Positions 33,203 to 41,886 are shown, counted from the first letter of the stretch. The stretch: DNA of 64,000 nt from CALAED01 sp036555725 (GCA_036555725.1 DATBKU010000086.1:1-64000); one strand, 5' to 3'. Numbers and translations are program-made. Notes: generated by a model not told the origin, from the sequence alone.

Positions 33203-34263
33203 TCGAGCTGGCGGCCACGTCCGCGGCCCGGGGGCTCGCCGCGCACCTGGTGATACGGCGTGATGCCTTCACGCTCGATATCGAGTTCGCCGTCGCCCCG
33301 GGCGAGGTCGTGGCCCTGCTCGGCCCCAACGGCGCGGGCAAGACGACGGCGCTGCGGGCGCTCGCCGGGCTGGTCGGGCTCTCCGACGGCGCCATCGAGC
33401 TCAACGGCGAGCGGCTCCAGCTGTTGCCGGCCGAGCGCCGGCCCGTCGGCATGGTCTTCCAGGACTACCTGCTCTTCCCGCACCTGTCGGCGCTCGACAA
33501 TGTCGCCTTCGGGCCGCGCTGTCACGGCCTCGCCAAGGGAGAGGCCCGCCGTACGGCGGCGGAATGGCTCGATCGGGTCGGCCTCGCCGAGCACGCCGCG
33601 AAGAAGCCCCGCGCCTTGTCCGGTGGGCAGGCGCAGCGGGTCGCGCTCGCCCGTGCGCTGGCCATCCGGCCGCGGCTGCTGCTCCTCGACGAGCCGCTCG
33701 CCGCGCTGGACGCGCACACCAAGCTGGACATCCGGGCCGAACTGCGTCGCCACCTCGCCGACTTCGACGGCGTCACCGTGCTCGTGACGCACGACCCGCT
33801 GGACGCGATGGTCCTCGCCGACCGGCTCATCGTGATCGAGGACGGCCATGTCGTACAGGAGGGCGGCCCCGCCGAGGTGGCCCGCCACCCCCGCACGGAC
33901 TACGTGGCCAGGCTCGTCGGCCTCAACCTCTACCGGGGCGTCGCCGACGGCCACACCGTGACGCTGCGCAACGGGCTGACCGTCGAGGTCACGGAGTCCG
34001 GGCGCGGCGAGGTCTTCGTCGCCTTCCCGCCGGGCGCGGTCGCGCTGTTCCGCACCCGTCCCGACGGCAGCCCCCGCAACCTCTGGGAGGCCAGAGTCGA
34101 CGGCATCGAGCGGCTCGGCGACCAGGTCCGCGTGCACCTCGACGGCCCGATCTCGGTCGCCGCCGACGTGACGCAGGGCGCCGTCGCCGATCTCGGGCTG
34201 GCGGCCGACCAGCGTCTGTGGGCCGCCGTCAAGGCCTCCGAGACCCACTCGTACCCGGCGTAA
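33199..34263 (+). CDS. modC: Molybdate ABC transporter ATP-binding protein
   Basis: A protein of 354 aa. Walker A GPNGAGKT at 42-49, Q-loop FQDYLLF, signature LSGGQAQR, Walker B LLLLDEPLAALD, switch His VTHDP. The last 110 residues form a MOP/TOBE-like domain (GLTVEVTESGRGEVFVAFPP), as in ModC. Overlaps modB by 4 bp, so the two are coupled. It ends 3 bp before a convergent regulator gene. Confidence 0.9.
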   Translation: MIELAATSAARGLAAHLVIRRDAFTLDIEFAVAPGEVVALLGPNGAGKTTALRALAGLVGLSDGAIELNGERLQLLPAERRPVGMVFQDYLLFPHLSALDNVAFGPRCHGLAKGEARRTAAEWLDRVGLAEHAAKKPRALSGGQAQRVALARALAIRPRLLLLDEPLAALDAHTKLDIRAELRRHLADFDGVTVLVTHDPLDAMVLADRLIVIEDGHVVQEGGPAEVARHPRTDYVARLVGLNLYRGVADGHTVTLRNGLTVEVTESGRGEVFVAFPPGAVALFRTRPDGSPRNLWEARVDGIERLGDQVRVHLDGPISVAADVTQGAVADLGLAADQRLWAAVKASETHSYPA

Positions 34264-34266
34264 GGG

Positions 34267-35238
34267 CTACCCGGCCAGGCGCATGGTGTGGCCGGCGCGG
34301 TAGCGCGACGGCGGGATGCCGTACCGGTCGACGAAGGCCTGCCGCAGCGTCTCGGCCGTACCGAACCCGCACCGCCGCGCCACGCTCGCCACCGGGAGCG
34401 ACGTGGTGGCCAGCAGGTGCGCCGCGGCCTCCGTGCGGGCCTGCCGGACGTACCGGCCCGGGGTCTGGCCGAGGTGTTCGAGGAACAGCCGGGTGAGATG
34501 GCGGTCGCTCACGCCGGCCCGGGAGGCCAGGGCGGAGGTGCACAAGTCGGCGTCGAGATGCGCGGTGACATGGTCGGTGACGCGCCGGACCAGGCCATTC
34601 TCGGGCGGGTCGGCGGCGACGAACATGCTCATCTGCGCCTGGTTGCCCGGCCGCTGCAGGTAGGTCACCATCATCTGCGCCACGCCGCGGGCCAGCTCCG
34701 GGCCGTGGTCCTCCTCGATGAACGAGAGCGCGAGGTCGAGCGCGCTGGTGACCCCGGCGGACGTGGCGACCTTGCCGTCGCGGATGTAGATCGGGTCGGG
34801 GTCGATGGTGACCTTGGGATAACGGGCGGCGATCTCGTCGGCCCACATCCAGTGGGTGGCGGCGCGTTTGCCGTCGAGCAGGCCGGCCGCGGCCAGGATG
34901 GCGGCTCCCGTGCACACCGACGCCACCCGCCGGCTCTCCGCGGCCAGCCGGCGCACATGCCCGACGAACCGCGGGTCGTCCGCCGCCTTCTGGAACCCCA
35001 GCCCGCCCGACACGATCAATGTGTCCAGCGGCCCGGTGAACCGTTCGAGGGACTCCTGACCCTGCAGCCGCAGCCCCCCGGTACAGGTGATCGGGCGGCC
35101 GCCCGGCGTGGCCAGGCGCACCCGGTAGGCGCGGCGAGCGCCCCAGTTCGCCGAGTCCAGCGTCGAGGTGACACAGGCGATGTCCAGCAACTGCGCGTCG
35201 TCGTAGCCGACGACGACGATCGTCCGCCGTTCGTCCAT
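34267..35238 (-). CDS. GlxA-type transcriptional regulator (DJ-1/PfpI plus AraC)
   Basis: A protein of 323 aa. N-terminal class-I amidotransferase-like domain (about 5-180) with the conserved Cys in SVCTGAAILAAAG, followed by AraC-type double helix-turn-helix (about 215-315) with SDRHLTRLFLEHLGQTPGRYV. The N-domain acts as ligand sensor, not as a protease. Targets are unknown; neither the convergent modBC genes nor the gene upstream is an obvious partner. Confidence 0.9.
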   Translation of the reverse strand: MDERRTIVVVGYDDAQLLDIACVTSTLDSANWGARRAYRVRLATPGGRPITCTGGLRLQGQESLERFTGPLDTLIVSGGLGFQKAADDPRFVGHVRRLAAESRRVASVCTGAAILAAAGLLDGKRAATHWMWADEIAARYPKVTIDPDPIYIRDGKVATSAGVTSALDLALSFIEEDHGPELARGVAQMMVTYLQRPGNQAQMSMFVAADPPENGLVRRVTDHVTAHLDADLCTSALASRAGVSDRHLTRLFLEHLGQTPGRYVRQARTEAAAHLLATTSLPVASVARRCGFGTAETLRQAFVDRYGIPPSRYRAGHTMRLAG

Positions 35239-35311
35239 GAGCGAACCCTATGTCGGAATGACAGGGATACCAAGTTTTCGGACATCGTGCCCCGGCTTCG
35301 TTGCTTCGCTC

Positions 35312-35327
35312 ATACCCCTAGGGGGAA
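35312..35327. promoter_or_regulatory. CsoR-like operator
   Basis: ATACCCCTAGGGGGAA contains the perfect palindrome CCCCTAGGGG (35315-35324). CsoR-family copper and sulfur repressors bind TACCCC...GGGGTA sites of this kind. It lies about 42 bp upstream of the Met-rich membrane protein. Confidence 0.5.
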
Positions 35328-35368
35328 CCTGAGCTCACCAGCAGCAAGCAGCAGCTCAGGAGGTTGTC

Positions 35369-35785
35369 ATGAGTTCCGTCACCGCTCAGCTCCGGCGTCC
35401 GTGGGCGCGGTTCGCCCTGCACTACGGCGAGATGGTCATCGCGATGTTCGTCGGAATGGGGGTCTTCGGCGCGCTGGAGGCCGGCGTACTGGCCCTTGCC
35501 GGGCAGAGCTACTCGCCGGCGGACCAGCCCGTCCTCGCCACGTCGATCATGACGGTCAACATGGCGGTGGGCATGGCCCTATGGATGCGCATCCGAGGTC
35601 ATGGCTGGCCGGGCATCCTCGAGATGTCCGGCGTCATGTTCCTGCCGCTCGTCGCGTTCGTGCCGCTGGTCTGGGCGGGCGCCATCGGGGGCGAGTCACT
35701 GATGATGCTGGAGCACACCGCGATGTTCCCGCTGATGCTGGCCGCCATGCTCCGGCGCCGCGCCGAGTACACCGGCCACCACTGA
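35369..35785 (+). CDS. Met-rich small membrane protein, function unknown
   Basis: A protein of 138 aa with three or four membrane helices. About 15 of 138 residues are Met, many inside or at the edge of helices (VGMGVFG, NMAVGMALWM, SLMMLEHTAMFPLMLAAM), with His nearby; thioether-rich helices of this type occur in copper-handling proteins. It has AGGAGG before the ATG and a CsoR-like operator upstream. I do not recognise the family. Confidence 0.6.
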   Translation: MSSVTAQLRRPWARFALHYGEMVIAMFVGMGVFGALEAGVLALAGQSYSPADQPVLATSIMTVNMAVGMALWMRIRGHGWPGILEMSGVMFLPLVAFVPLVWAGAIGGESLMMLEHTAMFPLMLAAMLRRRAEYTGHH

Positions 35786-35796
35786 GGCCGCGTGAC

Positions 35797-35949
35797 CTAG
35801 GCGTACTGACCACGGACGTTGGTGACAGGGCAGGAGTCCGCGACAAACGGGTGAATGATCTTGAAATGAGGGAGGACCTCCTGGCGTGCGTGGCGGACGT
35901 AGCCGCCGCCGCGGTTCCCGGCGCCGATGACCGCGAGCGTTACCATCAT
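35797..35949 (-). pseudogene. N-terminal remnant of a Gfo/Idh/MocA-type oxidoreductase
   Basis: ATG at 35949 (or 35946) with GAGGTG 6 nt upstream, followed by VTLAVIGAGNRGGGYVRHA, the typical first strand and NAD(P) loop GxGxxG of this family. After about 35 codons the similarity stops and the frame closes at 50 codons. Full-length members have 330-400 aa, so this is a 5' stub of a lost gene. It sits in the 213-bp gap between two plus-strand genes. Confidence 0.6.
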
Positions 35950-35998
35950 GGGCCCACCTCGGGAATCATGGAACGTACCACTACGTGGGAGATGGTAG

Positions 35999-36844
35999 GT
36001 GACCGTACGATCCCAGGTGCTGTTCGCCGCCGACGGCGTGCGCATCGACGCGGGCCTGTACCTCGGCGACCGCGGCCTGTGCACGGTGCTGGCCCATGGC
36101 TTCACGGGGTCGTGGCGGAAGCCGGCGCCCCGGCGGATCGCGGGGATGCTGAACCGGTACGGCGGCGTGCTCGCCATCGACTTCCGCGGCCACGGTCGCT
36201 CGCACGGCCAGTCGACCGTAGGCGATCTCGAAGTGCTGGACCTCGAGGCGGCCGTGGTGCACGCCCGCGATCTCGGCTACCGGCGCGTCGCCGTCGTCGG
36301 CTTCTCGATGGGCGCATCGGTCGCCATCCGGCACGCCGGGCTGTACGGCGGGGTCGACGCGGTGGTGTCGGTCAGCTCGCCGGCCCGCTGGTACTACCGC
36401 GACACCGCCCCGATGCGGCAGGTGCACTGGGCCATCGAGCAACGGTCGGGCCGGCTCGCGGCCCGGCTGGTGAAGCGCACCCGCATCGCGCCCGGCGGCT
36501 GGGACCCGGTGCCGCTGGCCCCGCACGAGGTGGCGGGCCGGATCGCGCCGACGCCGCTGCTGATCGTGCACGGTGACGCGGATCACTTCTTCCCGTTGGA
36601 GCACGCCGAACAGCTGTACGCGGCGGCCCGCGACCCCCGCGAGCTCTGGATCGAGCGCGGCTTCGGCCACGCCGAGATGGCCGCCACCCCCAACCTGATC
36701 AGACGCATCGGCGCCTGGCTCGCCGTGCGGACCGAGCCGGACCCGCGGTCTTTGCGACGACGCAGCCGGAGCGGCGGTCTGAGCGACGACCCGCGACGCC
36801 CACATAGCGGACAATGGCCGCCCTCATCGCGGGGGTCATGCTAA
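35999..36844 (+). CDS. Alpha/beta hydrolase
   Basis: A protein of 281 aa. Oxyanion strand LAHGFTGSW, nucleophile Ser in VGFSMGAS, acid Asp in HGDADHFFP, catalytic His in RGFGHAEMA: a full esterase/lipase triad. The last 40 residues (after about 245) are a basic, disordered tail. GTG start. Substrate unknown; cytosolic. Confidence 0.85.
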   Translation: MTVRSQVLFAADGVRIDAGLYLGDRGLCTVLAHGFTGSWRKPAPRRIAGMLNRYGGVLAIDFRGHGRSHGQSTVGDLEVLDLEAAVVHARDLGYRRVAVVGFSMGASVAIRHAGLYGGVDAVVSVSSPARWYYRDTAPMRQVHWAIEQRSGRLAARLVKRTRIAPGGWDPVPLAPHEVAGRIAPTPLLIVHGDADHFFPLEHAEQLYAAARDPRELWIERGFGHAEMAATPNLIRRIGAWLAVRTEPDPRSLRRRSRSGGLSDDPRRPHSGQWPPSSRGSC

Positions 36845-36967
36845 GAAAATCCCTGTCAGCCCTATCGCGGCCGTCAGGATCCGGCCAGTCTTGTTGCGAC
36901 GACAAGCAGATCACTTCACCTCAGATGTGGACGAAATTCACGCGGACAACGCAGTCAGGAGCCATGT

Positions 36968-38152
36968 ATGCGGATTCTTGTCCTGGGCGGTGACGGGTAC
37001 CTCGGCTGGCCGACAGCCCTGCACCTGTCGCAGTGCGGCCATGACGTCGCGGTTGCGGACAACTTCGCGCGACGCCAGTACGACTTCGAACTCGGGGCAG
37101 AGAGCTTGGTGCCGATCGAGTCGCTGCAGACTCGCGTGGCGGCGTGGCTGGAGGTGACCGGCAAGGCGCTCGGCACGTACGTGGGGGACCTGACGGACGC
37201 GCAGTTCACGGGGGAGATGATCAGCGACTTCCGGCCGGACGCCGTGGTGCACTTCGCCGAGCAACGGGCCGCGCCGTACTCGATGATCGACCGGAAGCAC
37301 GCGGTGTACACACAGGTCAACAACGTGGTCGGAACGCTGAACCTGCTGTACGCGATCGCCGACGTCGACCCCGGCATCCACCTGGTCAAGCTCGGCACGA
37401 TGGGGGAGTACGGCACGCCCAACATCGACATCGAGGAGGGCTGGCTCGACATCGAGTACAAGGGCCGCCGCGACCGCGTGCTGTTCCCCAAGCGGCCCGG
37501 CTCGTTCTACCACCTGTCGAAGGTGCACGACAGCCACAACATCGAGTTCACCTGCCGGATCTGGGGCCTGCGGGCCACCGACCTCAACCAGGGCGTCGTT
37601 TACGGGCAGCAGACGCCGGAGACCACGCTGGACGACCGGCTCGCCACGCGGTTCGACTACGACGCGGTCTTCGGCACGGTGCTGAACCGGTTCGTCATCC
37701 AGGCGGTCCTCGGGCACCCGCTCACGGTGTACGGCGACGGCGGCCAGACCCGCGGCATCATCGACATCCGCGACACGGTCCGATGTATCCAGCTGGCATG
37801 CGAGAACCCGGCCGAGCAAGGAGAGTTCCGGGTGTTCAACCAGATGACCGAGGCCAAGTCGGTGAAGCAGATCGCCGAGACGGTGGCCGAGTGCTTCCCC
37901 GGCGACGTCCGGATCGACCACCTCGACAACCCGCGCGTCGAGCACGAGGAGCACTACTACAACGTCACCCACACCCGGCTGCTCGACCTCGGGCTGTCCC
38001 CGCACCTGCTGTCGGACACGCTGATCAGCTCGCTGTTCGAGGTGGCCAAACGGTACGCCCATCGCGTCCGGCCGGAGCTGCTTCGCCCGACGGTGAACTG
38101 GCGGCACCTGGCCAGCCCCACCAGGGAGACCGCGAGCCGCGATGAGCGGTGA
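36968..38152 (+). CDS. sqdB: UDP-sulfoquinovose synthase (SQD1-like)
   Basis: A protein of 394 aa, strongly like plant SQD1 throughout: GGDGYLGWPTALHLS at the NAD site, HFAEQRAAPYSMIDRKHAVY, VKLGTMGEYGTPNIDIEEG, FYHLSKVHDSHNIEF, NQGVVYG and GQTRGIIDIRDTV. Thr144, Tyr181 and Lys185 stand one residue from the catalytic Thr145, Tyr182 and Lys186 of SQD1. It makes UDP-sulfoquinovose from UDP-glucose and sulfite, the donor for sulfolipid or sulfosugar. AGGAG before the ATG. It overlaps a methyltransferase gene by 11 bp. No SqdX-type glycosyltransferase is adjacent. Confidence 0.92.
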   Translation: MRILVLGGDGYLGWPTALHLSQCGHDVAVADNFARRQYDFELGAESLVPIESLQTRVAAWLEVTGKALGTYVGDLTDAQFTGEMISDFRPDAVVHFAEQRAAPYSMIDRKHAVYTQVNNVVGTLNLLYAIADVDPGIHLVKLGTMGEYGTPNIDIEEGWLDIEYKGRRDRVLFPKRPGSFYHLSKVHDSHNIEFTCRIWGLRATDLNQGVVYGQQTPETTLDDRLATRFDYDAVFGTVLNRFVIQAVLGHPLTVYGDGGQTRGIIDIRDTVRCIQLACENPAEQGEFRVFNQMTEAKSVKQIAETVAECFPGDVRIDHLDNPRVEHEEHYYNVTHTRLLDLGLSPHLLSDTLISSLFEVAKRYAHRVRPELLRPTVNWRHLASPTRETASRDER

Positions 38153-38876
38153 GGAAGGGGCGTTCGCCCGCGCCACGGGACGTACGGCCGCTTCGGCCGG
38201 CGCCGACGAGGGCGGCGCGGACAAGCCCCGGTACCGCCGATACCAGTACGACCTGATCGCCCCGCACTGCGGGCGAAGCCTGCTGGAGGTCGGGGCGGGG
38301 CTGGGCGAGTTCGCCGCGCAGTTCACCGGCCTCGACCGGCAGGTCGTCACCGACGTCGATCCGGACGCCGTCGAGGTGCTGAAGGCCCGCTTCGCCGAGC
38401 GTCCCGAGGCCGAGGCGCGGGTGTTCGACCTGGCCGCGGGCGATCACCTCGACCGCCCGGTGGAGACGGTCGTGGCGATCAACGTGCTGGAGCATTTCGA
38501 GGACGACGCCGCCGTACTGGCCCTGCTCGCGCGCTCGGCGCGGCCGGGCGGCACCCTTGTGTTGTGGGTGCCCGGCTACCAGAGCCTGTACGGCGAGTTC
38601 GACCGCCGGGTCGGGCACTTCCGCCGCTACGCGCCGGCGACCCTGCGCGCCGCGGCGGACCGGGCCGGTCTCGGCGTCGAGATGGTTCGCCCGGTCAACC
38701 TGCTCGGCGGGCTGGCCTGGTGGGCGGCGGTGCGGATGGGGCGCGCGATGTCGCCGAAGTCGGGGGCCGTCGGCCTGTACGACCGGGTCCTCGTCCCCGC
38801 CACCCGGGTACTCGACCGCCTCGTCCCGATCCGCTTCGGCCAATCCGTCCTCGCCGTCCTCCGCGTCCCGGACTAG
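38142..38876 (+). CDS. SAM-dependent methyltransferase
   Basis: A protein of 244 aa, class I Rossmann type: LLEVGAGLGEFAAQF (motif I), VTDVDPDAVEVLK (motif II), VVAINVLEHFEDDAAVL (post-motif II, EHF), GHFRRYAPATLR. The VLEHF and GHxRRY pattern occurs in UbiG/Trm-like and glycan-modifying members. Its 11-bp overlap with sqdB says that it acts on the same product, perhaps methylating a sulfosugar or its lipid; this is inference. Confidence 0.85.
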   Translation: MSGEEGAFARATGRTAASAGADEGGADKPRYRRYQYDLIAPHCGRSLLEVGAGLGEFAAQFTGLDRQVVTDVDPDAVEVLKARFAERPEAEARVFDLAAGDHLDRPVETVVAINVLEHFEDDAAVLALLARSARPGGTLVLWVPGYQSLYGEFDRRVGHFRRYAPATLRAAADRAGLGVEMVRPVNLLGGLAWWAAVRMGRAMSPKSGAVGLYDRVLVPATRVLDRLVPIRFGQSVLAVLRVPD

Positions 38877-38915
38877 GCGGCGGTCAGGCCTGGTACAGCG
38901 ATTCATGCAGCACGC

Positions 38916-39797
38916 CTAGTCGAGGAGAGCGTCGATCTCGGGACGAGTGGGCATGGAGGTGCTGGCCCCCTCGTGTTGCACCGACAGCGCCGCGGCGGCG
39001 GCCGCGAAGCGGAGGGCCCTCGCCGGGGGTTGTCCCTCGGCGCGCGCGACGGCGAGGGCCCCGGCGAACGTGTCCCCGGCCGCCGTGGTGTCGACCGCGG
39101 TGACCTTGGGCGCGTCCACGCGTACCGGATCCTCGCCGCGTGCCCCGTACAGCGCGCCGCGCTCGCCCAGCGTGATGACCACCTCGGGCACCCGTTCCAG
39201 CAGCGCGGCCAGCGACCGTGCGGGCTCGGTCACGCCGGTGATCTTGGCGGCCTCGTGCTCATTGGGGACCAGCAGCGCCACGTTGGCCAGCAGGTCGTCA
39301 GGGAGGTCCTGAACGGGCGCCGGGGTGAGCACGACCGGTACCCCGGCCTCCCGCGCGGCGCGGGCGGCGGCCGTCACAGCGGGCAGCGGTAGTTCGAGTT
39401 GGAGCAGCAGCGCCGCGCACCCGGCGATGTCGGACGGGGCGGGTGGAGTCGCGGCGGCGTTGGCGCCGGGCACCACGATGATCGAGTTGCCGCCCGTGTC
39501 GTCCACGACGATGTGCGCGATGCCCGAGGCGCCAGAGACGGTGCGCAGCCGGGACACGTCCGCGCCCGCCTCGGCGAGGGCGGCGCGCAGCCGCGGCCCG
39601 AAGTCGTCGTCACCGACCGCGCCGATGAACACCACGCCGGCGCCGGCGCGCGCGGCCGCCACCGCCTGGTTGGCGCCCTTGCCGCCGGGGATGGTACGGA
39701 ACTCGCGACCGGTGACTGTCTCGCCCCGGCCCGGCGGCTCGGCGACGTAGGCGACGAGGTCCATGTTGGTGCTGCCGAACACCGCGATCGCCGTCAT
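38916..39797 (-). CDS. rbsK: Ribokinase (PfkB family)
   Basis: A protein of 293 aa. VFGSTNMDLVAYV at the N-terminus, GGKGANQAVAAARAG near 38-52 (PfkB motif 1), and DTTAAGDTFAGALAVA near 240 with the catalytic Asp. It phosphorylates D-ribose or a related pentose at O5. No transporter is adjacent. Other PfkB sugar kinases remain possible. Confidence 0.88.
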   Translation of the reverse strand: MTAIAVFGSTNMDLVAYVAEPPGRGETVTGREFRTIPGGKGANQAVAAARAGAGVVFIGAVGDDDFGPRLRAALAEAGADVSRLRTVSGASGIAHIVVDDTGGNSIIVVPGANAAATPPAPSDIAGCAALLLQLELPLPAVTAAARAAREAGVPVVLTPAPVQDLPDDLLANVALLVPNEHEAAKITGVTEPARSLAALLERVPEVVITLGERGALYGARGEDPVRVDAPKVTAVDTTAAGDTFAGALAVARAEGQPPARALRFAAAAAALSVQHEGASTSMPTRPEIDALLD

Positions 39798-39866
39798 CCG
39801 AACACCCTAAGGCCCGTTCATGAGCCACTGTCCTATGCGCGTCGGCCGGGGTCAGGGAACAGTCCC

Positions 39867-40445
39867 CTAGTGACCCGCGGCGTGGCGGGCCCGGAACGCC
39901 GCGGTCTTGACCCGATTCTGGCAGGCCGTGGAGCAGAACCGGCGGGTGCCGTTGCGCGAGACGTCGACGTAGACCCGGTCGCAGCCGGGGGCCGTACAGA
40001 CGCCGAGGCGGTCGGAAAGATCGCTGCCGAGCACCACCGCGAGCCCGGTGGCGCAGCCGGCCGCCCAGCCGTTGACGAGGGTGTCGTCGGGGCCGTGGAA
40101 GTGCAGGTGCCAGGGCTCGCCGTCGTGCCGGTCCAGCTGCGGGTGGGCGCCGGTCTCCTGGAGCAGTCGGTTCAGCTCGACGGCGGCGGTGTCCACGTCG
40201 GCGGTCGCGACGGCGTCGAACACCACGCGGAGCCGGGCGGCCACGTCGGCGAACCCCTGTGCATCCGCCGCCGTGACGCCCTCGACCCGGGACCCGCCCG
40301 CCCGCAGCGCCGCGGTCACGGCGGCGAGCTCCGCCGCCCCCTCGGGCAGGGCGTGCGGCCGGCCTCGCCGCGTGCCGGGCGTCAGGGCGTTCACCAGCTC
40401 GACCGCGACCGTCACGACCGCATCCGTGTAACTGTTGAAGTTCAC
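39867..40445 (-). CDS. CGNR zinc-finger regulator (ABATE domain)
   Basis: About 192 aa from a GTG at 40445, which gives the family start MNFNSYTDAVVTVAVELVNALTPG; an upstream start at 40487 is possible. The C-terminal zinc finger reads GVCTAPGCDRVYVDVSRNGT and FCSTACQNRVK, the CGNR-type Cys4 with CQNR in place of CGNR. Members bind DNA and regulate nearby genes. Divergent from a methyltransferase gene with a palindrome in between. Confidence 0.88.
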   Translation of the reverse strand: MNFNSYTDAVVTVAVELVNALTPGTRRGRPHALPEGAAELAAVTAALRAGGSRVEGVTAADAQGFADVAARLRVVFDAVATADVDTAAVELNRLLQETGAHPQLDRHDGEPWHLHFHGPDDTLVNGWAAGCATGLAVVLGSDLSDRLGVCTAPGCDRVYVDVSRNGTRRFCSTACQNRVKTAAFRARHAAGH

Positions 40446-40477
40446 TTGACCAGTAACGCCTTTGATCTCTAGATTGT

Positions 40478-40496
40478 GACTAGCCAAATCCTAGTC
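40478..40496. promoter_or_regulatory. Palindrome between CGNR and methyltransferase genes
   Basis: GACTAG-7nt-CTAGTC in the 74-bp divergent gap; likely operator for the CGNR regulator. Confidence 0.4.
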
Positions 40497-40519
40497 GCCA
40501 GTTACAAGGACGGTGGCCC

Positions 40520-41308
40520 ATGTCGGCTCTCGCGCCCGAAATCACCCAGGACCTCGCCCGTTCGTGGATCGATCGCTGGGACCGCCAGCAGGAGACCTTC
40601 CTGCCCGACCGGGAGGAGCGGTTCACCGCGTTGATCGACGCGGTCGAGGCGAGCGCGGGCCGGCGGGACCCGCTGGTGCTCGACCTCGGCTGCGGGCCGG
40701 GCTCGCTCGCCGTCCGCCTGCTCGACCGGCTGCCGCGGGCCACCGTGATCGCCGTCGACTCCGATCCGCTGCTGATGGCGCTGGGCCACGCGGCCTACGG
40801 CGACCGCGCCGGGCTGCGCTTCGCCGTCCACGACCTGCGGGCGCCCGGCTGGGCCGACCGGCTCGGGCTGGACCGGCCGCTCGACGCCGCCGTCAGCACG
40901 ACCGCGCTGCACTGGCTGCTGCAACGGGATCTGCGAGCGGTGTACGCCACGGTGGCCGGGCTGTTGCGGCCCGGCGGGCTGTTGCTCAACGGCGACCACT
41001 TCACGGTCGACGACCCCACCGTGGCCCGGCTCGATCGAGCCGTACGGACGCTGGAGGACGCGCGCCGCTTCCCCGGCGGGCACCGTGAGGATTGGGAGGC
41101 CTGGTGGCTGGCGGTGGCCGCCGATCCGGCGCTGGCCGGCCTGGCCGAGGAGCGCCGGCGTACGTGGTCGCAGGTCGAGGAGCATCACGGCACCGAGTCC
41201 GACGGGCTGGAGACGCACGTCACGGCGCTCCGCGCCGCCGGGTTCGCCGAGATCGGCACGCTGTGGCAACGCGGCGACAGCCGCGTGCTGTGCGCCGTTA
41301 CCGCCTAG
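40520..41308 (+). CDS. SAM-dependent methyltransferase
   Basis: A protein of 262 aa. LVLDLGCGPGSLAVRLL (motif I), VIAVDSDPLLMALG, AVSTTALHWLL, GGLLLNGDHF. The layout is that of trans-aconitate methyltransferase/UbiE-like small-molecule enzymes. ATG with GGTGG upstream. Its probable regulator is the divergent CGNR protein, so it may detoxify or modify the regulator's inducer. Confidence 0.85.
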   Translation: MSALAPEITQDLARSWIDRWDRQQETFLPDREERFTALIDAVEASAGRRDPLVLDLGCGPGSLAVRLLDRLPRATVIAVDSDPLLMALGHAAYGDRAGLRFAVHDLRAPGWADRLGLDRPLDAAVSTTALHWLLQRDLRAVYATVAGLLRPGGLLLNGDHFTVDDPTVARLDRAVRTLEDARRFPGGHREDWEAWWLAVAADPALAGLAEERRRTWSQVEEHHGTESDGLETHVTALRAAGFAEIGTLWQRGDSRVLCAVTA

Positions 41309-41317
41309 CAACAGGCC

Positions 41318-41860
41318 TTAGGTCTGCGCCCTCGGACGACGCGGGAACAGCGTGAAGCTGAACGAGATCGCGAAGTCGATTGCCAACACAACCGTCCAGA
41401 GCACGGCGACCTGCCACAGCGCCACCGTACGGGACGAATCGCCGATGATCACGACGGCCGACGCGAGCAGCGCGCAGCCGACCGCCCAGGCCATCAGGTG
41501 CCGATACCACGTGGATCGCTCGCGGGCGGCGTGCGCGGCACCGTAACGCGGCCTGGGCGCCGGCGTCGGCCCCGCGGCGAAGCGGTGGGCGAACCGCTGA
41601 TCGGCCCACGTGATCATGCGGTGGCCGAACCCCACGGAGACTCCGATGTAGACGGCCGCCAGCGAGTGCGCGACCGTGGCCCGTCCGCCGTCGCGCAGGT
41701 CGAGCGTCGCGACGACCAGCAGCACCAGGTCGACCAGTGGCGCGCAGGAAAGCAGCGCGACGCTGGCCCGCGGCCACCTCAGCAGGTAGCGCGCGGCCAG
41801 CCCGGCCAGCAGGAACACCCAGAACCCGATCTCACACGCGACGATGACAGCCAATAGCAT
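41318..41860 (-). CDS. Small membrane protein, function unknown
   Basis: A protein of 180 aa with about five hydrophobic helices and a charged middle loop (about 85-120). I recognise no family. A palindromic operator lies 15 bp upstream of its start and the divergent gene is a TetR repressor, so it is probably the repressor's target, perhaps an exporter-like or stress membrane protein. Confidence 0.6.
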   Translation of the reverse strand: MLLAVIVACEIGFWVFLLAGLAARYLLRWPRASVALLSCAPLVDLVLLVVATLDLRDGGRATVAHSLAAVYIGVSVGFGHRMITWADQRFAHRFAAGPTPAPRPRYGAAHAARERSTWYRHLMAWAVGCALLASAVVIIGDSSRTVALWQVAVLWTVVLAIDFAISFSFTLFPRRPRAQT

Positions 41861-41874
41861 GGAGTCATTTTATC

Positions 41875-41886
41875 GTACGTTCGTAC
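41875..41886. promoter_or_regulatory. TetR operator candidate
   Basis: GTACG-TT-CGTAC between divergent genes, flanked by AT-rich sequence that should contain the promoters. Confidence 0.5.

Noticed and set aside
36968..38152. Calling the SQD1-like protein a generic nucleotide-sugar epimerase
   Set aside because: The long SQD1-specific stretches and the exact placement of Thr, Tyr and Lys make UDP-sulfoquinovose synthase far more likely.
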